Shown: positions 25,932 to 37,910 of the stretch, in pieces
Layout of the letters: each line of letters opens with the position of its first letter
How positions within the stretch are numbered: the stretch's first letter is position 1
Origin: Misgurnus anguillicaudatus
Taxonomy: Eukaryota; Chordata; Actinopteri; Cypriniformes; Cobitidae
Reading direction: 5' to 3'
DNA length: 64,000 nt
Assembly: GCF_027580225.2 (NCBI RefSeq)
Contig: NC_073354.2
Span: 21,287,001 to 21,351,000, forward strand
Notes under the pieces: generated by a model
The model's input: the letters and a program-made list of their open reading frames with translations, nothing else
Databases searched by the model: none
Told to the model about the DNA's origin: nothing
Program-made: the position numbers and the translations under genes

Positions 25932-26220
25932 CAATATAGTTCTCATTTTTATCCACTCCATTTTGTGCCACCATACTTACTGGTGTAACTACATGTAGCA
26001 GTCTTGAAATAGGGAAAACATGGAAGTGTTTAGTGGCTTCTAAATTCATCCCTGTTTGGATCCTAAGGAATGAATGGGGCTAGGCTAAATGCTAACACAT
26101 TCACGCAACGCTGTAAAAAGATTAAAAGTGCACGCATTGAAAAAAAATAGGTATGTATTAATTCATCTAAATTGAGATAAGAACATAGTAAAATATTAAA
26201 AAACGGTGGTGTTTGTCTTT

Positions 26221-26802
26221 AATAATCAGATAATCATGCCACATATTGATTTAAATCGCTGAAATAACAAAAACAGAATCTCTGTCTTGCAGTTGATTCC
26301 ACATATTGAGTCTGTTCTTCAAAGCAGCAGATCCATCCCGAGATTGACTCGTCAATTTTGAATCACGATATGTCAACGCTTATTGATTCAGAAGCATACA
26401 GCAAATCTCACTCAACACTTCAATCAGTTCCCGGGGAGCAAAAACAGAAAGTGCAAAAGATCTCTCTTAGTATCACAAATGAACCATGTCAGATAAATGA
26501 ATGCACCTCCCTCCCAGCTGCTCTGCTCGCTCTTCTTTTTGAATGATATCCTATCACTTCACACCCCTTCTCATTTGCAGCTGGTTTGAGGAGACTGGTG
26601 AAGTATATCTTGACCCAGCGCTGCCCCTTTAGAAGATCTCTACTTGACCTTAAGACATGCACACTGGCATAATTACCCCTCATGATGATTCTGCTCAAAC
26701 CATATCGACATTTTACTGAAGTGTTTATGTCAGTGCACAAAGGCACTGTTTATACTGGTATTAAGATGTGTTTTGTCCACTTTGGACCTCTTTTATCCTT
26801 AC
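26221..26802. other. No recognised feature
   Basis: An acceptor-like TTCTCATTTGCAG ends at 26580 and is followed by a 16-codon open run (WFEETGEVYLDPALPL) to a stop. Alone this is weak evidence for a terminal exon. Confidence 0.4.
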
Positions 26803-27290
26803 TTAGAGCCTATCCACACGGAGACGTGCTTAGCTGTATACTTAAAAACATTTTTATCATGTCGGACGTTTTGTCCAGATGGATCCGGCGTGTACGTTTA
26901 TTTATCATACTTCATTTCTCTTTGGAGAAACATTGCATGTGCATTTCTTTTCTGATCTGATCATAACCTTGCGCATGACGCGCGCTATGAAGCTGGCGAT
27001 CGATATCATTTTTAGCACACATAATGATCTCTACATTATTTCAGTTTGCACACATTTCTCGTCATGATTGTTGATCTTTATAAAAAACCTGTGTCAAAGA
27101 GCTGAAAGTTAACTTTTTGCGATGATACACATGTCCTCACTACAACACGCCCCTTAAGGCATTGTTTCTGCCATTTGTTCACACCTTACACATATTGGAC
27201 CGACTCCATGTTTACAGAGGATAATAAAGATTAGATTAATAAAATGATCATATGGGGAAGCACTGGTTTCGTGTGAATGTGGCCTTAGAG
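26803..27290. mobile_element. Probable DNA element bounded by TTAGAG
   Basis: TTAGAG occurs directly at both boundaries (26803-26808 and 27285-27290). Just inside are CCTATCCACACGGAGACG and, reversed, GCCACATTCACACGAAACC, which are similar but diverged. CpG-rich words (GCGCATGACGCGCG) set it apart from its flanks. Superfamily unknown. Confidence 0.5.
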
Positions 27291-28139
27291 TCTTTAAAAC
27301 ACAAGAGGGAAAAATGGCGGGTTAAGATTGACGTGCACTGATATTAAGACTGATACTTGGGTTGTGGGTAAGCATGCTGCATACGTTTTGTACATGTATA
27401 TGTAAAGGCTTTCCCAGATATTTCAGAGCAATTGATGACATAAAAAGAGGCGGAAAGCAGCCGTAGCCTAAAAACTGCGGCCGACACTGTGGGTTTGCGC
27501 TAAAAGTCTGGACCGATGGAGAAACTTTGTGCTCAGTACATTACACATTACATCAGTAGGCGGAGAGTAGGCTGTCTTTTGTGACCCATTCAACCACATG
27601 AGTGTCTACACCACATACTGTAAGCAATCAAATGCGTTTTTGACTTCCTCTGAATGGGGTTTAGGTTTGTATTTAGCATGGTCCACTTGTGATCCGATTG
27701 ACCAAAATGCATCTTAAAACCAGGTCCAAAGAGAGCAGCTAGATGAGTTGTATCCTGCTAAGTGCAATATTATAACATACAATTGTGACACCTGGCCTTG
27801 AGATGGCCATGGCCACAGTCATAATGAGCATCTCTTTTGATGCATTGAAATCCCATCTAGTAATAACTTGATGTTTTGTCACTTTTAGATTAGGTTTCAA
27901 GGTTTTCCTGTTTTTATAAGTAGTTTTTTATAAAAGGTTCTGGTGAATGGGTAAATGTTAATGTAAAGTAGTTGTTTAAGATATCACTACTAAACTGAAT
28001 GAATCATGAATCAGCCTGATCTCTCGAGGTTTCGTAACTATTTTATAAGTTGACTAATTTCTATGAATTTCTATGATGTGCAAAATGTACAATTCTTGGA
28101 AAAAAGCTATAATGTATCCCCACACGTAAACATAATTTG
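27291..28139. other. No clear feature, possible old repeat at 27540-27720
   Basis: The stretch around TGACCCATTCAACCACATGA and AAATGCATCTTAAAACCAGG has the look of an internal fragment of an old transposon, without identifiable ends. Confidence 0.3.
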
Positions 28140-28464
28140 TAGGGCTGTAGCGATACACAAATCTCACAATCCGATACATGGTACTCATCACACGATATTT
28201 TACGCAAATGCACAGACAGTTGAACTCAAAGCCATTAATGGCTTTTCGCATATTTTGAAGTGACAGATCGTAGCAGCGTAGTTTGATGTTTAGATGTGTA
28301 TCTGCTGCTACGCAAAGGTTGGCAGCTCTGCTAGCAGCTGGCTGGCTGACCAAATCACTCTACTTGCAATGCGAAAAGGGGTAAACATGGGGGATTTAAG
28401 TGGGACTTGTTTATCGATACCCGCAGCTTAAAAATCGATAAATCAATAAAACCGCTCAGCCCTA
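28140..28464. mobile_element. MITE with TAGGGCTGTAGCGAT / GCTCAGCCCTA ends
   Basis: 325 bp. The left end TAGGGCTGTAGCGATAC and right end AACCGCTCAGCCCTA mirror each other with a few changes. GTTTATCGATACC and AAAATCGATAAATC near the right end echo the GATAC of the left. Flanking octamers do not match. Probably hAT-derived. Confidence 0.65.
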
Positions 28465-28525
28465 GTAACAAACAAAAAAAAACATACAAATGAGATTGTG
28501 TGAATTCATACAAATTAGTCACCTC

Positions 28526-28962
28526 TTAAAGGGGACATTTCATAAGAGTTTTTTAAGTCAAATAAATCTTTGGTGTCCCCAGAGTACATATGTGAAGTTC
28601 TAGCTCAAAATACCATGAATATAGTTTATAATAGCATGTTAAAATAGCCACTTTGTAGGTGTGAGTAAAAATGTGCCGTTTTGGGTGTGTCCTTTTAGAT
28701 GCAAATGAGTTGATCTCTGCATTAAATGGCAGTGCCATGGTTGGATAGTGCAGATTAAGGGGAAGTATTATCCCCTTCTGACATCACAAGGAGAGCCAAA
28801 TTTCAATTACCTATTGTTTACATGCTTGCAGAGAATGGTTTACCAAAACTAAGTTACTGGGTTGTGGTTTTTGACATTTTCTACGTTGATAGTAGCACCG
28901 AGGATATAATTATAGCTCTTTAACATTGAAAAAATCAGATTTCCATGATATGTCCTCTTTAA
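28526..28962. mobile_element. TTAA-flanked MITE with AGGGGACAT ends
   Basis: TTAA at 28526-28529 and 28959-28962 bracket AGGGGACATTTCATAAGA and, reversed, AGAGGACATATCATGG. The 437-bp interior is a family I associate with fish genomes. No coding content. Confidence 0.88.
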
Positions 28963-29289
28963 TATAGTAATGAATTGCAATTTTGTTGGCCTGAAAAAGA
29001 TGTCTCTATAGACTTCCATAGTTGAAAAATTAAACCAAAATCTTAAAAAAGGCCACTGACGTATTGGTCCAAATATATTATTTGGAGTGAGATTTTGTGG
29101 TAGTGATAGTGAATTTACTGTGCAATTGTGCAAATGTCATTAATTTTTTTTACAACAGTCTATTAGTCTGGTATAATTACCTCTCACTAATGGCATGTTA
29201 AAATATAACAAACTGTAATTTATCACTTTGATCACTTTTTGACAGCTTTGTAAAGGAGATGGTCCTTATCCAGTTTAAGTTGTAAGGAC
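28963..29289. other. No recognised feature
   Basis: AT-rich sequence without recognised elements. Confidence 0.5.
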
Positions 29290-30620
29290 CAGAACTGTGT
29301 AGTAGATTTCAAATCCCATTCTCCCAAAAGCCGGGCACCAGCTGAGCAAGGCCCATTGTGATAAATAGGACTACTGGAGATAGCGTTGTGCAGAAGTTAA
29401 AAATACCTTTCAAACAGCACGTTGATCTCAGAAAAGGGCCATAAAATTGACACTGTACCTTCTGCGTGAACGCAAAGACATCCTGCAATTGATTCTGGGA
29501 TTGCTCCCATAATGGTGACCAATGGTAACATTGCCTTAACATTTCCGGAACGCATGTGAACAAAAGGTAGAAGCTATGCCATAAGGAGTGTATTGTAGTG
29601 AGGATGTGTGTCATCATTCAGCTCTTTGACACAGGGGATTTAAATGCAGATCAACATTCATGACGAAAGGTATGAAGTTCAGAGAGCTCGTCACTATCTG
29701 CGCTAAAACTGAGATCGTCATGCATTAGTTTATTGTTGAATCAGAGCATGCACACGTGTGGTTTCTTCAGAAATGTGGCAAATGCTGCAAAAAAACCCCC
29801 ACTAAATGCCCAATTGCAAATACAATACGTCACATCTTTACTGGATTTTTACAGGAAAAGTAGTAAAAAGGGCACACCGATTCTGGAAGATCATTGGTAG
29901 TGTAAATAAACCAAAAATCAAATCACCGGAAAAATCCCAGACACATTTTTTGTTTATTTTCTGTAATCTGTGTGTGAAAAGAGCTATAGAAATCCTTGCC
30001 TTATAATTATATACCTAAAGGCAGTTTTTAAGATGATTCAGTGTTATTTAGTGAAAACATATTCAAATGACAGCCAGGGTGATCGCCCCACTGCTACATA
30101 AGCACATAAGTTATTCAAATGCGGCTGTAACTGTCAGCCATCATTGTCGAAAACTTCTGGGTTATGTAAAATACTGCCTGTAAATCACTGCCGCTGACTG
30201 ATCTTTTCGAGCAGAGTTTTCCCCCTGTTGTCACATTCCTGCCCACATATTTGTCTGCTTTCCTCTGCATCTTACTGACAACTTCCCGTGGTCTTCGGCT
30301 GACAGAGTTCATCAGTGCAACGTCTCACTCTTGGGTGTTCCAGATGGGACAGGAAAGGGGAGGGAGTTACACCGCACCTAAGGTTGCGATAATTGAAGTG
30401 ACAGCAGGGGCCGCGGGGATGCTGTTTGACAGCCGCATAGTTTCGAGAGGGATGTAAATTGCCTTTAAATGTGGCAGGAGGGGTGTCATTTGCTCAGGTC
30501 ATCCCAGTTGCCAAGAGCCTCCACCTCCTGAGTGGTTAGTGGTTTTAATTAACCCCATGGCACCCCTTTCAATCCCAAACACATCTGCAGGAAAGCATTA
30601 AAGACATAGCCTCTTACCCA
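29290..30620. promoter_or_regulatory. Transposon-poor stretch, candidate conserved non-coding DNA
   Basis: More than a kilobase with no recognisable repeat, higher sequence complexity than its flanks and no sustained coding frame. GCCGCGGGGATGCTGTTTGA and TTTTAATTAACCCCATGG lie in the densest part (30340-30600). The minus-strand frame at 29309-29617 and plus-strand frame at 30251-30457 show no family motifs. The call is a hypothesis from composition only. Confidence 0.2.
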
Positions 30621-30671
30621 ACTCATAGATATAGAGATGGAAAAGCTACTTTGAAACTGAAGTATAGTTGC

Positions 30672-30755
30672 TATACTCTGAAAAATGCTGGGTAGTTTTA
30701 ACCCATGGTTGGGTCAAATATGGACAAATCCAACCATTGGTTTAAATTATCTAGA
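30672..30755. repeat. AACCCA/TGGGTT hairpin repeat, copy 2 (fragment)
   Basis: AAATGCTGGGTAG, TTTTAACCCATGG, CAACCATTGGTTTAA; the same words as at 20208 and 43803. Confidence 0.65.
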
Positions 30756-33114
30756 GCAAATTTGGTTGGCAGAACATTTATTAGATTTATTCCACAACCC
30801 TGCAACCATACAACTATATACGTTTATTGTTGTGGTTATGTTCAAGTGATACCTATGCCCACAGTTGGCAAGGCTTCAGGCTGCAGCCTGTTTATGTGTA
30901 TCGGGTTTATTTCTTCAGTGTTGCCATACTTTTGAGTATTCATACTGTAGCCCTTGACGTTCCTTAAGATGATTTAGCTAAGGAGGCAGTGAGAGAGGCT
31001 TGTTTTGATTTCATTGGCTGTTTGCTGGGCATATTTAGGTCACTTCTGCTCAAGCACCTGCTGAAGAAGTTAAAATTTTCCTCAGCACAATGCCCTCCCC
31101 CTAAGCTGGAGCCGGGTAAATAATCAGGGCAATGCTATAAATGTGATCACACACTCCTGGCTGGAGTGCGAGACACATTTGTGCCATTTTGTCCCAAAAA
31201 TGTGTCAAGCTAACAAGACAGAAAGATGTGACATTTCATATTTTGCCACTGTACACAACAACAGGAGCGAGGAGGCTGCGGCAATGCAACTGACATTCAG
31301 ATACAGGCACCTGCCGATGCCTCCATCCTAATGTTGGTTTGCCAACTGGTCTGTTTGTACAAGAAGCCAGATGGGACAGAAATAGCCAGTGGGTTAGCTA
31401 CATGATGGGTGAAAACCATCAGCAGGTGCTAAATGGGAGCATTTGGGGAGGTTCAATGCCGCCCTAAGGCTTTTAGGAGATGTAGAGGACAAACAGTTTA
31501 TGGGGATGATTACAGACCTGGCTGAGATGCTGACCGTTGCTTTATTCTCCAACTGTAGTAGATTTTTATTTTATTCCATTAGTTGATTTTGATTTTAAAT
31601 GAAAACTTCATGTCATCCACTTATTTTAATATTGCCTACAATGTTTTAATGTCTTTGCATTAAATTGCAAAATATCAAACCTGTTATCACTTATTTTGAA
31701 GAAAGATAGTAAAAGCACACATTTTGTTACATTTTTAAAAATGTTGGATTGTTTTATATTATTTTAATATTAATATTATTATATAATTATAATATTGGAC
31801 AGAAGAGCCAACTGTTGGGGTATAAATAAACTTATTCTGGGTTGCCCAGTTATGGGGTAAAGTGGACAATTAAATTTTTGTTTAAAGTGGTCCAGTATTT
31901 ACAGTACAGATTTTTAAGAGTCTAGGTTTAAAAAAAATACTTAATGTACTGTGCTAAAACTTAGGAAAACTGCTTTAATATATCCATTAAAAACAACCCT
32001 GAGGGTGGCTGGTAACAAGTAGATACAAAAATGGAGAGAATAACTTTCTGAGAAAAAGTTTAGCATCATTTGTTTGCAGAAGCCAATATAATAATTTATT
32101 CAATGCAATAAAAATTCATGCATTTTAAGTGTAGCTTTAATGATTACTTTTTGGGCTCATATGCATATAATAACAATAGTTCCCTAGGTGTGTAATTTGT
32201 TCATGCAGTCCTCAATGTATTGCAAATGACCTCAGTCATTATGAATGTATTGTGTGAAGAATGGAGTCTCATCAATAAACCGTTAACAAGTTCAACACAG
32301 GCATATTCAAGTACCTCACAACTAAAAAGCAGTTGATTGCTTATTGAGAGATTTAGACAAAAGGTCATGCTAAAATAACTAGCACTCCAAGTCCAACAGC
32401 TTTGAACATAATAGAATAAGCAGCAGACAGAAATGCCGTCCCCTGCCAGCTCCCATTGTCTTATGCTTAATGAAACCATGACAAATTGAGTATATTGAAG
32501 GCAGATCTCGGTAAAGGTTGAGAGGGCAAGATCTTTACATTTGAAGAATCTAACAGCGCGTGGTTTGCAGATATGAGGCCAGTTGAAGTTTGGCCAACTC
32601 TATAAATATCGTCAATACATCACGGGAAAAGACAACAACATGCTAAGAAAATATAGTGCTTTTGGTTGCTAGGAAACTGAGCACATTTACACTAATGCCA
32701 AGCACAGCTGCATATTATCAGGGGCTCTCAAATTGGACTATTTTCAATTGTAAAGGGGAGACAATATTAATTCAGTCAATTTCTGGCAAATGCTCATGAT
32801 GCTGCAGAACACCTCGTTTATAAAAGTCAGATGAGGCTAAAGCAGTCATTAAGCCTCTTTTCGGGTTTAACTAGTGAAATAAAAAACGCTTTCAATCTAT
32901 GTGTTCAAAACAATTGATTACATCAAAGTTGCACATTATTAAAACTAAACTGCTCTGATTGATGTTTGAAAGCTATTTCACACTAATCCAATAAACACAA
33001 AAAAGCTTACTGTGAAAAATAGTGAGCAACAAATATTATGACACTCAATTCTTTTACTCAAAATTCATAAATGCAAACTGAACATGTTCAGTAAAAAAAC
33101 AGAAAAATTTGTTT
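30756..33114. other. No recognised feature
   Basis: Single-copy-looking, AT-rich from 31550 on, with a short ATTATTATATAATTATAAT run near 31771-31795. Frames at 31143-31331 (plus) and 32201-32479 (minus) lack family features. Confidence 0.5.
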
Positions 33115-33188
33115 TTACACTGAAGTTAATCAGATAAGCGTTTTTTGGCTTTAATGAGCAAAATTACCTAAGAAAATAAGTCTAGTTT

Positions 33189-34009
33189 TTAAAGGGGGGG
33201 ATTAATGGTATTTCAAGCATTCTGACTTATTAACACAGTTATAAAGTTGTTTCCTCATGCTAAAAGTAGGCAAAGTGTCAAAACCGCAGTTGGGCGTGTT
33301 TCAGAGTATTTCTGTGCCGAATGCACTTCGCAAGGGTTCGTACAAGTTTCGGCTAGTTTTTTTCGATTACAGTTCTAACAGATGTTTCAGGGGTTTTCGA
33401 TACGCATCACTTCTTTATATGGGCTTCCGCCGGAAAACTTCCCCCGGAAAACACCGCCCAGCCGTCAGTCAGCGGGAGACGCTAGAGCTTGCTAACAGCT
33501 TATCACGCCACTCAGCTTTGTTTAATTTCAAAACTCAACAAGGCACAACAAGAAGTGTGTTTTTGGATGTAAGGAGAAGACATCCAGCCTTATGGAAACA
33601 ATGGATATAGTTTATTATCCGGATTAGCAGCGGAGTTTTGCGTGTGTGTTTGATGCTGTGGATTTTCAGAACCGGGTCATGACGTGTTACACGTGGTAAG
33701 TAAGACTTCTGTCTTATTTTGGAAATAGGCGCGTGTATATTATATAAATGACACGAACATGTAGTGAATCATAAGTTAAAACAGTGTTGTATAGTGTTGC
33801 ATGACTCGTACTCGCTCCTCCTGCGGTAGTAACTCCTCCTTCTTCATTTTTTCGTACGTTATCGGAAAGATTCGGTAAAGCTAATCTTTCTTTTATAAAT
33901 CTGATTAAACTAAAGACTCTTCAGAGATATAAAGGATGTCATACTACTCTATAGGTACTCCAGATTAACATCAGAAATGCAGAAACAGCGTGTGTTACGT
34001 GAGCTTTAA
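33189..34009 (+). mobile_element. TTAA-flanked element with THAP-like remnant, copy 1
   Basis: TTAA at 33189-33192 and 34006-34009 bracket 813 bp closely matching 51138-51946. Near 33550 a frame reads KKCVFGCKEK, resembling the start of a THAP zinc finger (C-x3-C), but the start codon is lost. A splice-donor-like GTAAGTAAG begins at 33696. A 117-codon open frame at 33257-33610 overlaps in another frame and is not conserved as an open frame in the other copy. THAP domains with TTAA duplications suggest Kolobok; this is an inference. Confidence 0.85.
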
Positions 34010-34025
34010 ACAAAAAATATACAAT

Positions 34026-34536
34026 TTAAAGGGACACTCCACTTTTTTTGAAAATATGCTTATTTTCCAGCTCCCCTAGAGTTAAACATTTCATTTTTAC
34101 CGTTTTGGAATCCCTTCAGGCGATCTCTGGGTCTAGCGGTACCACTTTTAGCATAGCTTAGCATAATTCATTGAATCTGATTAGACCATTAGCATCACGC
34201 TCAAAAATAACCAAAGTTTTGATCATTTTCCTAGTTAAAACTTGACTCTTCTGTAGTTACATTGTGTACTAAGACCGACGGAAATTTTAAAGTTGCAATT
34301 TTCTAGGCCAATATGTCTAGGAACTATACTCTCATTCCGGCGTAATAATCAAGGACTATTCTGCCGTAACATGGCTGCAGGAGGCGCAATGACCCGAAAA
34401 TAGTTCCCTGCTATTAAAAGCAGTACCCGATTTCAAGACCCTGGAAATGGATTCCAAAACAGTAAAAATCAAATGTTTAACTCTAGGGGAGCTGGAAAAT
34501 AAGCATATTTTCAAAAAAAGTGGAGTGTCCCTTTAA
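34026..34536. mobile_element. TTAA-flanked fold-back MITE, family L, copy 1
   Basis: TTAA both ends, then AGGGACACTCCACTTTTTTT on the left and its exact complement on the right, with inverted arms of about 80 bp (TTTTCCAGCTCCCCTAGAG against CTCTAGGGGAGCTGGAAAA). It lies inside the left arm of family K, 16 bp from the preceding insertion. A longer copy is at 45417-46058. Confidence 0.95.
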
Positions 34537-34820
34537 GGGAATTTGTGCTTAAAACAATGGGGGGAGAAAAAAAATCTTGAAATAAGTTTACTTTCTTTTA
34601 AACATTTAATTCAAGAAATATGTTATCATCCCATTGGCATTTTTTTTTTTTTGCTTGTTTAAGCACAAATTCACTTAAATTGTATATTTTTTGTCTAAAA
34701 ACTAGACTTATTTTCTAAACACATTTTGCACATTAAAAAAATGCATCTTGATTGAAGTAATTTTAGATATTTGTACTAAAAACAAGAAAATACTACGCAA
34801 GAAAGTCATTTGCATTGTAG

Positions 34821-36269
34821 TTTTAGTTACATGAATGTTTATAGAAAAATATAGAAAAAAACTCTTCAGTTCTCTGCTTTAATATAAAAAATATAACTCT
34901 TTACTTAAATGTTATCATAAAATAACAGAAGATGAACCCATGATCGCAATGAATCCATTATAAAGGATGCATGAGTCATTAACAACAAAAAAATTAAATA
35001 TATAAACAGAAATTAACAACAAAAATCACTACCATAGATGTAAAATGACAACTGTAATATCGCAAGAATTAGTTTAATAAAGCTTGAGGATATGAACGAG
35101 TCCATAATAATGGTACCCTATACCTTCGACCAGATAATAACATCACAGTATCCACACATAAAGAGGATGTAACGCCTGTTTATCCCAACTAATTGCAATG
35201 CTTTTCCTCACAACTCAAAATGTATTATTGTCTCTATCTTCAGATTTTTTTCTGTGTTTTGGACACTTTGTTTTGGGTGCACTCTTTTTTTGTTGAAGCA
35301 TATTGACAGCTGTGGTAAGTCAGAGATTCCCACAGGTACTATGTCCCAGTGTTATCACTCATATGCTCCATGCATGACAATGGAGGAAAATCTCTTCGCA
35401 CTGCTTCAAATATCAAGAGAGCCAGCTGATTTTGGAAAGTTGTTTACTGTGTTCATTATAATTTTTATAGAATTCAATTTATTATAGAGCGTATGAAGTG
35501 CTGATATCTTATTTATTAACAACCATTGTAATAAAGAATCCAGTAAGGTCTTTTGTGGTATAGCCTATATTTGTCCTGGGAGAGAAATTTTGTTTGGGCC
35601 ACCATAAATTTAGGTTAGAGGTTTCAGCCCTGCACAATATATTGTGCTTGAACATCAGGATATTAAGCAATAATAATAATAATACACACTGAAAATGTAC
35701 TTCAAATGGCAGTATCAGCACATTTTGCCGACATTTTCTCATTACTTTACACATAACAATCTATTCCCAGTATATACCTAATTAGAGAAAACATATATGT
35801 TGTGATTCTTAACAGCCGAGCTGCATTATAGCAGAATGCTGAGATAAAACATTAAAATAACGCTCTTGGGGAAATTCCCAGTGTGAATGGGTTGCCAGTT
35901 AACATAAATACTGGGGACCCTTAAAGTCAGTGAAGAGAATATTATTAGCTTTTTAAAGTTTCTAGAGAGTTAAACGATAGCCCCAAACCTCCTCTTTAAA
36001 CTAAAGATTAATGTTTGGAGACACTATACCCTTCAGAGACTCTTTACATGCATTATCAGCAATAAAACAAAATCCACATTTCATACAACAAACAAAAAAG
36101 TTTGAAATACTTTGTGATGATGAAAATCATAAGCTTCTTAATATCCTGTGAACTAGTATCACAAATCAATGCAAATCAGGATATCACTGAAAAATTTATT
36201 TGGTTTAAAATATAGTGACCTTTTTGTCCTCTAAGCAAGGTTTGGCAACATAAACTAAATTCAAACAAA
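34821..36269. other. No gene supported; short (AAT)n
   Basis: A short AAT tandem lies at about 35668-35685. The block 35244-35314 is flanked by CTTCAG and GTAAGTCAG and has one open hydrophobic frame, but lacks an ATG and does not fit the phase of the earlier candidate exons. Confidence 0.45.
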
Positions 36270-37050
36270 AAAGTGTTGGGCAGGTTTTTCCCTTGTCAAC
36301 ATCTATGCACCTGTGCGCCCCAGCACGTCATAACCTCTGGCCTCTTTGCCAAGGTGGCACGGAGGGAAATCTTAAAATGGCCTTTCGCCCGTGTTCCCAT
36401 GACAACATTCACTCAAGTGCTTGCAATTTGGATAAAATGCACCCTGTCACCTTGTCCACCATCTGCCTCCACAAGATGGAATTTGTTTTGTGTTGCTCCA
36501 TAAGGAGGAAGCTGCTTTGGCTGAGCACCAGACATATCTTCTGCTTGTTCCCCTAAATTATGCATGTTTTCCGATGCATAATGCATGTGTTCTGAAATGC
36601 GCGCAAATAAAGCAGCTGTATTGTTTCATGTCTATGTAGGCAGATCGGCTATTTGACTGGACTCATCATGAGCCTGCTGTTTCTACCCTTTCAGCAGCAG
36701 ATTTGGCAGCGGTTCCAACCAAGGCTTTGTTGCGCGTCCAAACAAGCATTGCTGTTGTTGTTGATTCTTGGCAAGCTATAAATCGCGTATGAAGCGCTAA
36801 GGAGAGAGTGAGACATATTCTGCGCAGCAGTACAGTTTGTTTCTTATGCAAACAGATACACTGCACATTGAAAGGGAGGTAAATGTTTTGGAGTACCTGG
36901 CAGGAGCTGGTGGCACAGCTATAGTCACTGGACAGCATTTGTGTCTCTTGCTAATTGCCCGCAATTGTTCCTGCAGTGATTCCTTCACATGCAAATTATT
37001 CCCGGCCAAACTGTGCCACTTGTCTACATTGATTTATCTGCTTTAATTCG
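36270..37050. promoter_or_regulatory. Candidate enhancer-like block with octamer motifs
   Basis: Non-repetitive, higher-complexity sequence containing an exact octamer ATGCAAAT (near 36990), a near-octamer TATGCAAAC (near 36846) and the palindrome-like GATGCATAATGCATG (near 36572), all POU-type cores. Both strands have overlapping open frames (36293-36556; 36666-36938) but none with family motifs or splice context. Function is inferred from motif clustering only. Confidence 0.3.
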
Positions 37051-37335
37051 GCTACAACAAACCTGATACCATTTTAGGTAAATGTGCCTTATAAATTTCA
37101 AAGCTAAACATGTATTGTGCCTTAAAACAGCTGGACAGGGATCGGCAGCATGCCTGTAATGTCAAATTGTTTAACATTACTTTTAGAAATAAGCTTGAAA
37201 TATTAAACGCTTACCTTACAAGCATATTGTTTTGCTTTAAAAGACTCAGTGGGGTCATTTAGATGGATGGATAGATAGATGTACTTTTTAGCGTTGCCAT
37301 TTTGAGCCACCTATGTGAAGATAACATGATAGCAT
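37051..37335. other. No recognised feature; short GATA tandem
   Basis: ATGGATGGATAGATAGATG at 37263-37281 is the only repeat seen. Confidence 0.5.
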
Positions 37336-37584
37336 TTAAATGCTAGGTGCACGATTTTTGAAAAAACACTTTGGAAAAGGGAGTCAGGCCGAGTACCAAA
37401 ACACACTTGTAGCCAATCAGCAGTAAGGGGCGTGTCTACTAACCGACATCGTTGCCTGGGTTGCGTATGTGTGGGGCGGGTCTATCAAAAGAAGGTCCAG
37501 ATATTTATTGGGGTAGGGGCGTGTTTGTTTAGGTGATTTCAAATATCAACATTGTCTTTCAGAGATCATGTACCCCACCTTTAA
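37336..37584. mobile_element. TTAA-flanked MITE, family D, copy 2
   Basis: TTAA at 37336-37339 and 37581-37584. The interior matches 7121-7344 in reverse: CCAAAACACACTTGTAGCCA, GTATGTGTGGGGCGGGTC, TTGGGGTAGGGGCGTGTTTG. Terminal repeats are more eroded than in copy 1. Confidence 0.85.
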
Positions 37585-37740
37585 TACAAAATTATTCACT
37601 TGTGTTAAACTGAAGAAGGAAATACCTATTTGTCTTGGATGGCATAAGTAAATTAGATATTTGGCTGAACTATTTTTAATAAATATATATTTCATAAACA
37701 TTACAGTTTGGCTGTAAAGAATTTAAAGGGATAAATCATA

Positions 37741-37910
37741 TAGCACCTATGTAGTACCCGTGTAGAACCATATTGTGCTATATAGAACCATATCTGGGGC
37801 TATATCCCCCTCGGATGGTTCTTCCTAGGTGCTTTATAGGTGCTATATAGCACTAAAAATGGTTCCCCTATGATTACGAGCTTTTAGTGCTGTTTAGCAC
37901 AAAAGTATAT
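37741..37910. repeat. GGTGCTATATAGCAC hairpin repeat
   Basis: Mirrored words TAGCACCTAT, GTGCTATATAGAACC, AGGTGCTATATAGCACT, AATGGTTCCCC in both orientations. Probably a small MITE. Confidence 0.6.

Larger units (their letters stand above)
24504..26220. mobile_element. Fold-back element with about 230-bp inverted arms
   Basis: The left arm (about 24504-24735) is repeated in reverse at about 26000-26220, sharing TTTTCAATGCGTGCACTT, GTTAGCATTTAGCCTAGCCC and AGGATCCAAACAGGGATGAA. Identity is high by eye, with small indels. The loop was opened by a later hAT insertion (24838-25931). Without that insertion the element would be roughly 620 bp. No transposase frame and no clear target duplication. 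Confidence 0.88.
33115..34820. mobile_element. Long palindromic MITE, family K, split by two insertions
   Basis: Pieces at about 33115-33190, 34010-34025 and 34537-34820 fit together as one palindrome: AAGAAAATAAGTCTAGTTTT (33173 on) mirrors TAGACTTATTTTCT near 34702-34718, and AATTTGTGCTTAAAACA at 34540 mirrors GTTTAAGCACAAATTC near 34658-34673. Two TTAA elements interrupt the left arm. The outer boundaries are approximate because both tips are eroded. Confidence 0.75.

Noticed and set aside
26581..26631. Possible last exon after TTCTCATTTGCAG
   Set aside because: Only 16 codons before a stop and no partner exon of matching phase or known family.
33257..33610. Longest open frame in the window (117 codons, plus)
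   Set aside because: It lies within a TTAA element; the matching region of copy 2 at 51138-51946 is broken in that frame, and it overlaps the THAP-like frame.
35244..35314. Block with CTTCAG acceptor and GTAAGTCA donor
   Set aside because: The open frame is hydrophobic but has no ATG, and the frame needed after the 8366-8483 exon meets a stop.
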